Of a stretch of DNA of 64,000 nt, positions 34,812 to 43,749 are shown in pieces. The notes beneath the pieces were generated by a model, which had not been told where the DNA came from, did no database searches, and saw nothing but the letters and a program-made list of their open reading frames with translations. Source of the DNA: an uncultured Acidocella sp. (GTDB taxonomy: Bacteria > Pseudomonadota > Alphaproteobacteria > Acetobacterales > Acetobacteraceae); the NCBI RefSeq assembly GCF_946222605.1, contig NZ_CAMIIE010000015.1:1-64000 (forward strand), read 5' to 3'. Position numbers and translations under genes: made by a program. How positions within the stretch are numbered: the first letter of the stretch is position 1; the number at the start of each line of letters is the position of its first letter.

Positions 34812-35390
34812 ATGGTGAAGCTGGACAAGATTTATACAAGAGGCGGCGATCAGGGCGAGACCTCGCTCGGCAATGGCGCCCGGGTGGCGAAATCCTCGGC
34901 GCGGATCACCGCGCTGGGGGAGGTGGACGAGGCCAATGCCGCTATCGGCCTGGCCCGGCTGGAAGGGGCGGGGCCGATCGATGCGATCCTGGCGCGCATC
35001 CAGAATGATCTGTTCGATCTCGGCGCCGATCTTTGCACGCCAATCCGCGAAGATGAGGCACCGGGGGCGGCGCTGCGCATCGTTCCCGCGCAGGTCGCCT
35101 GGCTGGAGGCGCGGATCGATGCCGTCACCGCGGAGCTGGCGCCGCTGACCTCCTTCATCCTGCCCGCCGGCAGCGCCAGCGCGGCGCGGCTGCATTTCGC
35201 CCGCACCGTCGCCCGCCGGGCGGAGCGCGCGGTGGTGGCGCTGCTGGAGATCCCGGATGAGCCCGTGAACCGGCTGGTGCTGGCTTATCTCAACCGGTTG
35301 TCGGATCTGCTCTTCGTGCTGGCGCGTGCCGCCAATGGCATGGGCGGGGCGGATACGCTGTGGGTGCCGGCGGCCAGCCGGCATGGCTGA
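34812..35390 (+). CDS. pduO: PduO-type cob(I)yrinic acid a,c-diamide adenosyltransferase
   Basis: 192 aa. Transfers the adenosyl group of ATP to cob(I)alamin in coenzyme B12 formation or salvage. ATP-binding N-terminal YTRGGDQGETSLGNG and the conserved RTVARRAERAVVAL and YLNRLSDLLFVLAR helices are all present, as in human MMAB and Lactobacillus PduO. No other cobalamin genes or visible B12 riboswitch surround it. The end overlaps the following kinase-fusion gene by 8 bp, so the two are translated from one message. Confidence 0.92.
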   Translation: MVKLDKIYTRGGDQGETSLGNGARVAKSSARITALGEVDEANAAIGLARLEGAGPIDAILARIQNDLFDLGADLCTPIREDEAPGAALRIVPAQVAWLEARIDAVTAELAPLTSFILPAGSASAARLHFARTVARRAERAVVALLEIPDEPVNRLVLAYLNRLSDLLFVLARAANGMGGADTLWVPAASRHG

Positions 35391-37074
35391 ACCGCCGCCA
35401 GCCTCTGGCTGGTCGCTCGAAACGGAATTTGCCGCCAGCCTGCAAGGGGCGGGGGCGTCGTCGCGGAATTTCTATGCGCTGTATGAGGGCGAAGCCTTTG
35501 GCGTGCCGGGGCGCGGAGCGCTGGCGGTCATCGCCCGCGCCCATGCGGATAAGCGGGCCAAGCCCAGCGGCGGGCGCGATGCGGTGCAGACCGCCGTGGC
35601 CAGCTTCGCGGAAGGCTATTTCGGCGCCAAGCGCACCTTTTCCCCGCGCAAGGCGGCTTCTGGCGCGCTGGCCGCGGTGAATCGCTGGCTGGCCGGGCAG
35701 TTGCAGGGGGAGAGCGGGCTTACCCCGGTTTCGCTCTCGGCTTTGCTGCTGCAGGATGCAAGGATTTTCGTCGCCCAGCTCGGCGCCTGCCAGATCTACC
35801 GGCTGCGCGGCCAAGTGCTGAGCCCGCTGCTGCACCCGCATATCCGCCCGCCCGAGGCCGCGCCCTTCATGCCCACCCGGGCGCTGGGGCTGGAGCCAGA
35901 GCTGGCGCTGGATCTGGCGGAGGAAGAGGCGCAGCCGGGCGATGCCTATCTGCTCATCGCCGGGCTGGCGGCGCTGGAGGGCGTCTATGCCGCGCTGGCG
36001 CCGCTGGCCCAGCACTTGCCAACCGCTCTGGCCGAAGCGGCGCTGGCGGCGCTGGCGCATCTGCCGGCCCCCGACAAGGCGGTGATGGCGCTGCGCGTGC
36101 ATGCCGTGCCGGCGGCCGGGCAGGACGAGGCCGCGCGCGCCGCCCTGGCGCAGTTGCCCATCCGCCCGGCCCCGCGCCAGGGCGATAACTGGGACGGCTT
36201 TGCCATCGGCGAGACGCTATTTCGCGGCCGCTACACCATGCTGGCGGCGGCGCGCGACACATTGAACGGTCAGGATGTGGCGCTGAAATTGCCGCTGCCC
36301 TCGATGCTGCAGGACGAGGTTTTCGCCGCCGGCTTCATGCGCGAGGCCTGGATCGGCACCGCCGTGCGTAGCCCGAGCGTGGTGCAATATATCGACATTC
36401 CGGCCAGCCGGCGCAGCGCGCTTTATCTGGTGATGCCGCTCTATCATGGTGAGACGCTGGAAAAGCGCCTGCACCGCGCCCCGTTGATGAGCCTGCCCGA
36501 AGGCATGGGCATCGCCTTTCGGCTCTGCGAGGCGGTGCAGGATCTGGCGGCGATCGATGTGGTGCATCGCGACATCAAGCCTGAAAATGTCATGCTGCTG
36601 GAAACCGGCGAGGTGAAGCTGCTGGATCTCGGCCTCGCTTATCTGCCGGGGATCGACGCCGCCAACGCCGCGCGGCCGGGCGGGACCATCCGCTATATGG
36701 CGCCGGAATTGCTGAAAGGCACCCAGGCCAATCCGCGCACGGAACTCTACGCCCTGGCGGTGACCCTCTACCGCATGTTCGCCGGCGGCGCCTTTCCCTA
36801 TGGCCAGCATGAGAAGCGCCCGCTGCGGCGCCTGCGCCCGGATCTGCCCTCCTGGCTGGGCGAGGCGCTGGCGCAAGGGCTGGCGGCGCGCCCGGAGGAC
36901 CGGCTGGCCGATGCCGGGGCGCTGGCGCAGCTGCTGCAGCTGGGCCTGGCCGAAGGGCGCGACGAGCCCCCGCGCTTGCGCCGCTTCGCCTTCAGCGCCT
37001 TGCGTCTCTGGCAGGGGCTGACTTTGTTTTTCGCCCTGCTCAGTGCCGGCCTGCTGCTGCGGATGCTGACATGA
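35383..37074 (+). CDS. PP2C-like phosphatase / Ser-Thr kinase fusion with C-terminal membrane anchor
   Basis: 563 aa. Residues about 10-250 resemble a PP2C-type phosphatase, but its metal-binding Asp motifs are poorly conserved (GALAVIARAHAD instead of a DGxGGH-type motif), so it may be inactive. Residues about 275-530 are a Hanks-type kinase with VALKLPLP (Lys about 303), catalytic HRDIKPENVMLL (about 395), DLGLAY in place of DFG, and GTIRYMAPE. Residues about 545-563 form a terminal transmembrane helix, so both domains face the cytoplasm. The ATG at 35383 overlaps the pduO stop. The same architecture occurs in type VI secretion clusters, but no T6SS genes are seen here. Confidence 0.85.
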   Translation: MAEPPPASGWSLETEFAASLQGAGASSRNFYALYEGEAFGVPGRGALAVIARAHADKRAKPSGGRDAVQTAVASFAEGYFGAKRTFSPRKAASGALAAVNRWLAGQLQGESGLTPVSLSALLLQDARIFVAQLGACQIYRLRGQVLSPLLHPHIRPPEAAPFMPTRALGLEPELALDLAEEEAQPGDAYLLIAGLAALEGVYAALAPLAQHLPTALAEAALAALAHLPAPDKAVMALRVHAVPAAGQDEAARAALAQLPIRPAPRQGDNWDGFAIGETLFRGRYTMLAAARDTLNGQDVALKLPLPSMLQDEVFAAGFMREAWIGTAVRSPSVVQYIDIPASRRSALYLVMPLYHGETLEKRLHRAPLMSLPEGMGIAFRLCEAVQDLAAIDVVHRDIKPENVMLLETGEVKLLDLGLAYLPGIDAANAARPGGTIRYMAPELLKGTQANPRTELYALAVTLYRMFAGGAFPYGQHEKRPLRRLRPDLPSWLGEALAQGLAARPEDRLADAGALAQLLQLGLAEGRDEPPRLRRFAFSALRLWQGLTLFFALLSAGLLLRMLT

Positions 37075-37904
37075 TCCGGGTGCTGTATATGAGCGATCTG
37101 CATCTGGAGATGGCGCATCGCCGGCATCTTCTGGACGTGGTGCTGCGCCGTCCCGCTCTACAGGCCCGCCCGGCGCTGAAGGGCGTGCCAGAGCCAGACC
37201 TGATCGTGCTGGCGGGCGATATTCATAACGGGCTGCTCAGCGTCGCCTATGCCGACAGCCTGGCCAAGCGCTTTGCGGTGCCGGTGGTGCTGGTGGCCGG
37301 CAATCACGAATATTACTTCCATAATCTGGAGCCGCTGGGCGCGCAGATGGCGAAGGCGGCGGCGGCCACGCAAGGGCGGGTGCGGCTGCTGGACAATGCG
37401 CTGTTCACCTTCGAGAAGGAGGACCAGCGCCTGCATGTGCTGGGCAGCACGCTCTGGACGGATTTCAACCTCAATCACGACCCCGCCCTCTCCAGCGCCC
37501 ATGCCGGCGAGCGGATGAATGATTACCGGCTGATCAATGCCGGCAGCAAACGCCTGCGGCCGAAACAGACGATGGAGCTGCATTTCGCCGCCCGCGCCTG
37601 GCTGCATACCCAGCTGGCGCGGTTGCAGAAGGATGATCCGCATACGGTGCGGATGATCGTCACCCACCACGCCCCGGGGGCGGCCTTCCTTGGCCGGCGG
37701 GACGGGGCGATCGGCCCGGCCTATGGGTCTGATCTGTTGGCGGAATTCGCCCCCTACAGCCCGGGCTTCTGGGTGCATGGCCATACCCACCACCGGCACG
37801 AGACCTTCAGCCATGGGTTTTGGGTGGTCTCCGCGCCGCGGGGCTATGCCAAGGAGGACCCGGAGGCGGTCGCATCCTATGAGCCGGGTATTTTGGAGAT
37901 CTGA
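37071..37904 (+). CDS. calcineurin-like metallophosphoesterase
   Basis: 277 aa. All five metal-ligand motifs are present: SDLHLE, AGDIHN, GNHEYY, VTHHAPG and HGHTHH. It is cytoplasmic, with no signal peptide. The start overlaps the kinase-fusion stop by 4 bp (ATGA), so the two proteins are made together. The substrate is open: phosphoprotein, cyclic nucleotide and nucleotide hydrolases all share this fold. Its coupling to a kinase makes a role in reversing or processing a phosphate signal attractive, but this is inference. Confidence 0.9.
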   Translation: MIRVLYMSDLHLEMAHRRHLLDVVLRRPALQARPALKGVPEPDLIVLAGDIHNGLLSVAYADSLAKRFAVPVVLVAGNHEYYFHNLEPLGAQMAKAAAATQGRVRLLDNALFTFEKEDQRLHVLGSTLWTDFNLNHDPALSSAHAGERMNDYRLINAGSKRLRPKQTMELHFAARAWLHTQLARLQKDDPHTVRMIVTHHAPGAAFLGRRDGAIGPAYGSDLLAEFAPYSPGFWVHGHTHHRHETFSHGFWVVSAPRGYAKEDPEAVASYEPGILEI

Positions 37905-37982
37905 TCCGCGTCATCGGGGTTTGACAGCAAAATAGTTCTTGTGCATCACTCTGTTTAACTGGCAGGAAATTTATTTGCCCCG

Positions 37983-39236
37983 ATGAGATATTCCGCTTTC
38001 TCCGTTCTCACCCAGGCGCTGCGTGGGCATACCGGCTGGAAACCAGCCTGGCGCAAGGCCACGCCGGCGCCGTCCTATGATGTCATTGTCATTGGCGGCG
38101 GCGGGGGCGGGCTGGCGACGGCCTATTATCTGGCGAAGAACCATCCGCAGGTCGGGCGCATCGCGCTGCTGGAGAAAGGCTGGCTGGGGGGTGGCAATAT
38201 CGGCCGCAACACCACCATCATCCGTTCCAACTATTTGCTGCCGGGCAATGAGCCCTTCTACGAATTCTCGATGAAGCTCTGGGAAGGGCTGGAGCAGGAT
38301 TTCAACTATAATGCGATGGTCAGCCAGCGCGGCATCTATAATCTCTACCATTCCGACGCGCAGCGCGACGCCTATGCGCGGCGCGGCAATGCCATGCTGC
38401 TGCACGGCGCGGATGCGCAGCTGCTGGACCGGGCGCAGCTGCGCAAGGAACTTCCCTATCTGAATTACGACAATGCCCGCTTTCCGGTGCAAGGCGCGCT
38501 GGTGCAGCGCCGGGCGGGCACGGCGCGCCATGATGCGGTGGCCTGGGGCTATGCGCGCGGTGCCGACCAGCGCGGCGTGGACATTATCGAGAATTGCGAA
38601 GTGCTCAATATTCTCCAGGAAAACGGCAAAGCCGTCGGGGTCGAGACCACGCGCGGCAGCATCCGTGCCGGCAAAATCGGCATGGCGGTGGCGGGCGCCT
38701 CCTCGCTGCTGGCCGCGAAGGCGGGGATGCGTCTGCCGATCGAGAGCCACGCCTTGCAGGCTTTCGTCAGCGAGGGGCTGAAGCCGTTGATCGATACGGT
38801 GATCACCTTCGGCGCCGGGCATTTCTATATTTCCCAGTCCGATAAAGGCGGTTTGGTGTTTGGCGGGGATATTGACGGCTATAATTCCTACGCCCAGCGC
38901 GGCAATCTGCCGGTGATCGAGGATGTGTGCGAGGGCGGCATGGCGCTCATGCCGATGATCGGCCGCACGCGGCTTTTGCGCAGCTGGGGCGGGTTGATGG
39001 ATATGAGCATGGATGGCTCGCCGATCATCGATAAAACCCCGGTTGAGAATCTCTTCATCAATGCCGGCTGGTGCTATGGCGGCTTCAAGGCGACACCGGC
39101 CTCGGGCTTCTGCTTCGCGCATCTCATCGCGCGCGGGGAGCCGCATGAGGTCGCCGGCGCCTACCGGCTGCAGCGCTTCGCCGAAGGCAGATTGATCGAC
39201 GAAAAGGGAGTCGGCGCGCAGCCGAATCTGCATTAA
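37983..39236 (+). CDS. soxB: sarcosine oxidase subunit beta
   Basis: 417 aa. FAD-binding N-terminus VIVIGGGGGGLATAYYLAK and the glycine-oxidase-like DAO fold. SoxB carries the covalent FMN and noncovalent FAD used to oxidise the N-methyl group of sarcosine, giving glycine, H2O2 and 5,10-methylene-THF. The order soxB-soxD-soxA-soxG is the classical heterotetrameric operon. Start ATG 37983 is the first in frame after a 78-bp gap. TTGACA at 37921 is a possible -35 box, but no good -10 follows. Confidence 0.95.
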   Translation: MRYSAFSVLTQALRGHTGWKPAWRKATPAPSYDVIVIGGGGGGLATAYYLAKNHPQVGRIALLEKGWLGGGNIGRNTTIIRSNYLLPGNEPFYEFSMKLWEGLEQDFNYNAMVSQRGIYNLYHSDAQRDAYARRGNAMLLHGADAQLLDRAQLRKELPYLNYDNARFPVQGALVQRRAGTARHDAVAWGYARGADQRGVDIIENCEVLNILQENGKAVGVETTRGSIRAGKIGMAVAGASSLLAAKAGMRLPIESHALQAFVSEGLKPLIDTVITFGAGHFYISQSDKGGLVFGGDIDGYNSYAQRGNLPVIEDVCEGGMALMPMIGRTRLLRSWGGLMDMSMDGSPIIDKTPVENLFINAGWCYGGFKATPASGFCFAHLIARGEPHEVAGAYRLQRFAEGRLIDEKGVGAQPNLH

Positions 39237-39487
39237 TGCGCATCACCTGCCCGCATTGCGGCAATCGCGGCCTGGAGGAGTTCACCTACACCCAGGACGC
39301 CGAACGCACCCGCCCGACCGATGGCGGGGCTGCGCCCACCCAGGAATGGGCGGACTATATTTATTTGCGCGATAATCTCAAAGGCCCGCGCAAGGAATAT
39401 TGGTATCACAGCGCCGGGTGCCATGCCTGGCTGATCGTGGAACGCGATGTCTCAACCCATGAAATCCTCTCGGTGCGCCTGCCATGA
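39236..39487 (+). CDS. soxD: sarcosine oxidase subunit delta
   Basis: 83 aa. A small zinc protein: CPHCG at residues 5-9 and the HSAGCHAW segment supply the Cys/Cys/His/Cys ligands. Family features QEWADYIYLRDNLKG and EYWYHSAGC are intact. It packs against SoxA in the heterotetramer. Its start and stop overlap soxB (by one base) and soxA (ATGA). Confidence 0.95.
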   Translation: MRITCPHCGNRGLEEFTYTQDAERTRPTDGGAAPTQEWADYIYLRDNLKGPRKEYWYHSAGCHAWLIVERDVSTHEILSVRLP

Positions 39488-42273
39488 CCGGCTATAGATT
39501 GGCGCAAGGCGGGCTGGTGGACCGCGCCAGCACAGTGAATTTCCGTTTCGATGGCAAATCCTATACGGGCTTTGCCGGCGATACGCTGGCCGCGGCGCTG
39601 CTGGCATCGGGGGTGAAACTCGTTGGCCGTTCCTTCAAATATCATCGCCCGCGCGGCGTGTTCAGCTCCGGCTCCGAGGAGCCGAACGCGCTGGTGGAGC
39701 TGCGCGCCGGCGCCTGGCGCGAGCCCAATAGCCGCGCCACCATGGCGGAGATTTTCGAGGGGCTCGAAGCCGCCAGCCAGAATCGCGGCCCCTCGCTGAA
39801 ATATGATCCGCTGGCGGTGAATAACCTGCTCTCGCCCTTGCTCTCTGCGGGATTCTACTACAAGACCTTCATGTGGCCGGCGAGCTTCTGGGAGACATTC
39901 TACGAGCCGATGATCCGCCGCGCGGCGGGGCTGGGCCGCAATGCCGGCCTGCCGGACCCGGATATTTACGAAAAGACCACGGAATTTTGCGATGTGCTGG
40001 TGATCGGCGCCGGGGCGGACGGCGTTGCCGCCGCGGCTGAGGCCGCAGCCACCGGCCAGCGCGTGCTGCTATGCGATGAGAATGCCCCGCTGGCGCCTTT
40101 GGATGTGCCGGCCGGGGTGGAATTCCTCTCCCGCACCAGCGTCGTCGGCGTCTATGATGGCGGCACCTACGCGGCGTTGCAGCGCCTCACCGACCATCTG
40201 CCATCCTCCAGCGCCCCGCGTCAGCGCCTGGTGCGCATCATCGCCGGGCGCAGCGTGCTCGCCACCGGCGCGCTGGAGCGGCCGATCGCTTTTGGCCATA
40301 ACGACCTTCCCGGCGTGATGCTGAGCCGCGCGGTGGGGGATTATGTCACCCGCTATGGCGTCGCCCCTGGCCGCAATATCCTGCTCTATCTCAATAATGA
40401 CGACGCTGCCGGGCTGATCCCGGTTCTGCATCAGGCCGGGGTGAACATTGCCGGCGTGGTGGATGCGCGCCCCGCCAGCTCCGATTTCGTGCATCAGGCT
40501 GCCCGTGCCGCCAATGCGCCGATCTATGCGGGGGCGGCGATCATTCGCGCCACCGGCTGGCAGGGTGTAACCGGTGCCAAAATCCGCCTCGCCAAAGGCG
40601 GAGATCTGGCGCTGCCTTGCGACATCATCGCCGTCTCCGGCGGCTTCAACCCCAATCTGGCGCTCACCTCGCATTTCGACGGTAAGCCGGTCTGGGATCA
40701 GGCCATCGCCGCCTTCGTGCCGGGCAGCCTGCCGCCTTGCATGAGCGTCGTCGGCAAGGCGGCGGGGCAGGGGCTCAACGCCAATATCCAGCCGGTGTTT
40801 CATTCCGGCTTCCACCCCGGCAAATCCTTCCTGGATCTGCAGAACGACGTGACGGTGAAGGATGTGAAGCTGGCCGAGCAGGAAGGCTTCGCCGCCGTCG
40901 AGCATGTGAAGCGCTACACCACGCTGGGCATGGCCACCGACCAGGGCAAGACCAGCAATGTGAACGCCATCGGCGTGCTGGCGCAAAGTTTGGGGCGCGG
41001 CATTGGCGAGACGGGGACCACGCGCTTTCGCCCGCCTTACGTGCCGGTGGCCATCGGCGCGCTGGCTGGCGCGCATACGGGCAGGCATTTCAAGCCGACG
41101 CGCCTCACCCCCACCCATGAATGGGCGGCCGGGCTGGGGGCGGCCTTCGTGGAAACCGGCCTCTGGCTGCGCGCGCAATATTTCCCGAAACCGGGCGAGG
41201 ATTGGCTGGCCGCCGCCCAGCGCGAGGTGAATAGCGTGCGCAACGCTGTTGGCCTCTGCGATGTCACCACCTTGGGCAAGATCGACATTCAAGGCCCGGA
41301 CGCCGCCATTTTCCTGGAGCGCGTCTATACCAATGGCTGGGCCAATCTGCCCATCGGCAAGGTGCGCTACGGGCTGATGCTGCGCGAGGATGGCTTGGTG
41401 ATGGATGACGGCACCACCGCGCGCCTCGGCGAGACGCATTTCGTGATGACCACCACCACCGCCAACGCGGCGCGGGTGATGCAGCATCTGGAATTCTGCG
41501 CCCAGGTGATCTGGAAGGAGCTGGATGTTTCGCTGATCTCGGTCACCGACCAATGGGGGCAGATCGCGCTCGCCGGCCCGAAATCCGCCGCGACGCTGGA
41601 GAAGATCGTCGACGCGCCCTATGATCTTTCGGATCAGGCCTTCCCCTACATGGCCTGCATGGAACTCACCGTGTGCGGCGGCGTGCCGGCGCGGCTGTTT
41701 CGCATCTCCTTCTCCGGCGAGCGCGCCTATGAGCTGGCGGTGCCCTCCCGCCAGGCCGATGCGCTGGCCAGGGCGCTGATGCAGGCGGGCGAGGAATTCG
41801 GCATCGCCCCCTACGGCACCGAGGCTTTGGGCATCATGCGCATCGAAAAGGGCCACCCGGCCGGGCCGGAGCTGAACGGCCAGACCAGCGCGCATGATCT
41901 GGGCATGGGCAAGCTGCTTTCGAAAAAGAAAGAGTTCATCGGCCGGGCCATGGCCGCCCGCCCGGCTTTAACCGACCCCTCCAGGCAGACGCTGGTCGGG
42001 CTGCGCCCGGTCAACCCGCTTGACATCATCCGCGCCGGCAGCCATCTGCTGCCCGTCGGCGCGCCGGCCGTGGCGGCGAGCGATCAGGGCCATGTCACCT
42101 CCGCCGCGCGCAGCCCGACACTCGGCTCCATCGCCCTGGCCCTGCTGGAAAACGGCCCGGCCCGGCATGGCGAGACCATCCGCGTCTATGATCCGCTGCG
42201 CGGCGGGGATTTCACCGCCATCGTCACCCCTCCTGTGCATTACGACCCGGAAGGCCTCCGTTTGCATGCTTGA
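39484..42273 (+). CDS. soxA: sarcosine oxidase subunit alpha
   Basis: 929 aa. The N-terminal part (about 10-80) is a 2Fe-2S-ferredoxin-like fold without the cluster (FDGKSYTGFAGDTLAAALL). A pyridine nucleotide-disulfide type NAD/FAD domain follows (about 165-500), and the C-terminal half is a GcvT-like aminomethyltransferase domain (about 540-925) that binds tetrahydrofolate. Signature pieces include FKYHRPRGVFSSGSEEPNA and the HDLGMGKLLSKKK loop. SoxA joins the methylene group to THF while SoxB oxidises sarcosine. Confidence 0.95.
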   Translation: MTGYRLAQGGLVDRASTVNFRFDGKSYTGFAGDTLAAALLASGVKLVGRSFKYHRPRGVFSSGSEEPNALVELRAGAWREPNSRATMAEIFEGLEAASQNRGPSLKYDPLAVNNLLSPLLSAGFYYKTFMWPASFWETFYEPMIRRAAGLGRNAGLPDPDIYEKTTEFCDVLVIGAGADGVAAAAEAAATGQRVLLCDENAPLAPLDVPAGVEFLSRTSVVGVYDGGTYAALQRLTDHLPSSSAPRQRLVRIIAGRSVLATGALERPIAFGHNDLPGVMLSRAVGDYVTRYGVAPGRNILLYLNNDDAAGLIPVLHQAGVNIAGVVDARPASSDFVHQAARAANAPIYAGAAIIRATGWQGVTGAKIRLAKGGDLALPCDIIAVSGGFNPNLALTSHFDGKPVWDQAIAAFVPGSLPPCMSVVGKAAGQGLNANIQPVFHSGFHPGKSFLDLQNDVTVKDVKLAEQEGFAAVEHVKRYTTLGMATDQGKTSNVNAIGVLAQSLGRGIGETGTTRFRPPYVPVAIGALAGAHTGRHFKPTRLTPTHEWAAGLGAAFVETGLWLRAQYFPKPGEDWLAAAQREVNSVRNAVGLCDVTTLGKIDIQGPDAAIFLERVYTNGWANLPIGKVRYGLMLREDGLVMDDGTTARLGETHFVMTTTTANAARVMQHLEFCAQVIWKELDVSLISVTDQWGQIALAGPKSAATLEKIVDAPYDLSDQAFPYMACMELTVCGGVPARLFRISFSGERAYELAVPSRQADALARALMQAGEEFGIAPYGTEALGIMRIEKGHPAGPELNGQTSAHDLGMGKLLSKKKEFIGRAMAARPALTDPSRQTLVGLRPVNPLDIIRAGSHLLPVGAPAVAASDQGHVTSAARSPTLGSIALALLENGPARHGETIRVYDPLRGGDFTAIVTPPVHYDPEGLRLHA

Positions 42274-42757
42274 CGCGCTCGACCCGGCCTTGCCGGCGCA
42301 CCCTTTCATCGCTTTGGCCCCGCACCGGCGGGTGCGCAGCCTGGCCGCCTTCAAATCCGGCCCGGCGGCGCTGGAAGCTTCCTTGGGGCTGAGCCTGCCG
42401 GCCACGCCCAAGCGGCTCTCGCATCAGGGCGCGGACATCCTCTGGAATGGCCCCGGCCAATGGCTGGTGCTGGGCGAGCTGGACCTCCCCGTGGGCCTCG
42501 CCGCCGTCACCGAGCAATCGGACGGGCTCTGCCTGCTCAGCCTCTCCGGCCCGCACCAGGTTGAGATTCTGAAAAAGCTCCTGCCCATCGACATTGCCCG
42601 CTTCGCCCCGGACGAGGTGGCGATCACCCTGGCCGGCCATATCGGCGTGCGGGTCTGGCGGGAGGGGGAGTGTTTGATCCTGGCCTGTTTCCGTTCCTTC
42701 GCCGGGGCGCTACACCATGCCCTCATGCAAGCGGCAGAGCATTCGGGGCGAGGTTGA
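42266..42757 (+). CDS. soxG: sarcosine oxidase subunit gamma
   Basis: 163 aa, start ATG 42266 overlapping the soxA stop by 8 bp; a longer frame from 42020 lies inside soxA and was rejected. SoxG is related to the GcvT C-terminal fold and completes the heterotetramer. The sequence has LWNGPGQWLVLGE, LSGPHQVEILKKL and a C-terminal RSFAGALHHALMQAA helix. Among the four subunits it is the least conserved, which is normal for the family. Confidence 0.9.
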   Translation: MLDALDPALPAHPFIALAPHRRVRSLAAFKSGPAALEASLGLSLPATPKRLSHQGADILWNGPGQWLVLGELDLPVGLAAVTEQSDGLCLLSLSGPHQVEILKKLLPIDIARFAPDEVAITLAGHIGVRVWREGECLILACFRSFAGALHHALMQAAEHSGRG

Positions 42758-42810
42758 GGGCAGCGCGGCGCGCGCCTCCATCGCCTCTCCCCCTCATTCA
42801 GGAACCCAAA

Positions 42811-43671
42811 ATGTCCAAATCACAGTTCGTGCTGACCCTCTCTTGCGTCAATCGCCCGGGGATCGTCGCCGCCGTTTCCACCTATCTGTTCGAAAAGGGC
42901 GCGGATATCCGCGAGGCCCAGCAATTCGACGATGTCGAGACCGGCAAATTCTTCGCCCGCATCGCCTTCACCCTGGTGGACGGGGCGGAGAGTCTGCCGC
43001 TGCGCGAGGGGTTCGGTGCGGTGGCCGAGAGCTTCAAGATGGCCTGGCGCTTCTCCGACCATTCCACCCCGCGCAAAGTGCTGCTGATGGTCTCGAAATT
43101 CGACCATTGCCTGGAGGATCTGCTCTATCGCTGGCGCATCGGCGAGATGGAGATGCAGCCGGTCGGCATCATCTCCAACCATCCGCGCGAGGCCTATAAT
43201 GGGCTGGATTTCGGCGGCATTCCCTTCCATCATCTGCCGATCACCAAGGAGACCAAGATGGAGCAGGAAGGGCAGATCTGGTCCATCGTCAAAGAGAGCG
43301 GCGCGGAGCTGGTGGTGCTGGCGCGCTATATGCAAATCCTCTCGGACGCGCTGGCGCAGAAGCTCTCCGGGCGCTGCATCAATATCCACCATTCCTTCCT
43401 GCCCGGCTTCAAGGGGGCGAAGCCCTACCACCAGGCGCATAAGCGCGGCGTCAAGCTGATCGGCGCCACCGCGCATTACGTGACCGCCGACCTGGATGAA
43501 GGCCCGATCATCGAGCAGGATGTGGAGCGCATCTCCCATGCCGACACGCCGGATGATCTGGTCCGCAAGGGGCGCGACATCGAGCGCCGGGTGCTGGCCC
43601 GCGCCGTGCGTTACCATCTGCAGGACCGGGTGATCCTGAATGGCAGTAAGACGGTGGTGTTCGGGAGCTGA
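42811..43671 (+). CDS. purU: formyltetrahydrofolate deformylase
   Basis: 286 aa; hydrolyses 10-formyl-THF to formate and THF. An N-terminal ACT domain (about 5-85, LTLSCVNRPGIVAAVS) regulates the C-terminal formyl-transferase-type domain (about 90-286). Active-site residues are visible: Asn/His of INIHHSFLPGFKGAKPY and Asp of DLDEGPIIEQD. Start ATG 42811 chosen on family length. Its place after soxBDAG fits the disposal of one-carbon units from sarcosine. Confidence 0.95.
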   Translation: MSKSQFVLTLSCVNRPGIVAAVSTYLFEKGADIREAQQFDDVETGKFFARIAFTLVDGAESLPLREGFGAVAESFKMAWRFSDHSTPRKVLLMVSKFDHCLEDLLYRWRIGEMEMQPVGIISNHPREAYNGLDFGGIPFHHLPITKETKMEQEGQIWSIVKESGAELVVLARYMQILSDALAQKLSGRCINIHHSFLPGFKGAKPYHQAHKRGVKLIGATAHYVTADLDEGPIIEQDVERISHADTPDDLVRKGRDIERRVLARAVRYHLQDRVILNGSKTVVFGS

Positions 43672-43749
43672 GCGCCCTGGCTTGGCGGTGGGCGCGCGTT
43701 TCCGATAGAAGGGCGCCCAGCACCGCCCCAACCCGAGAGGACAGGTAAA

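Noticed and set aside
37921..37950. Promoter for soxB from TTGACA at 37921
   Set aside because: No acceptable -10 at 16-18 bp; noted as a possibility only.
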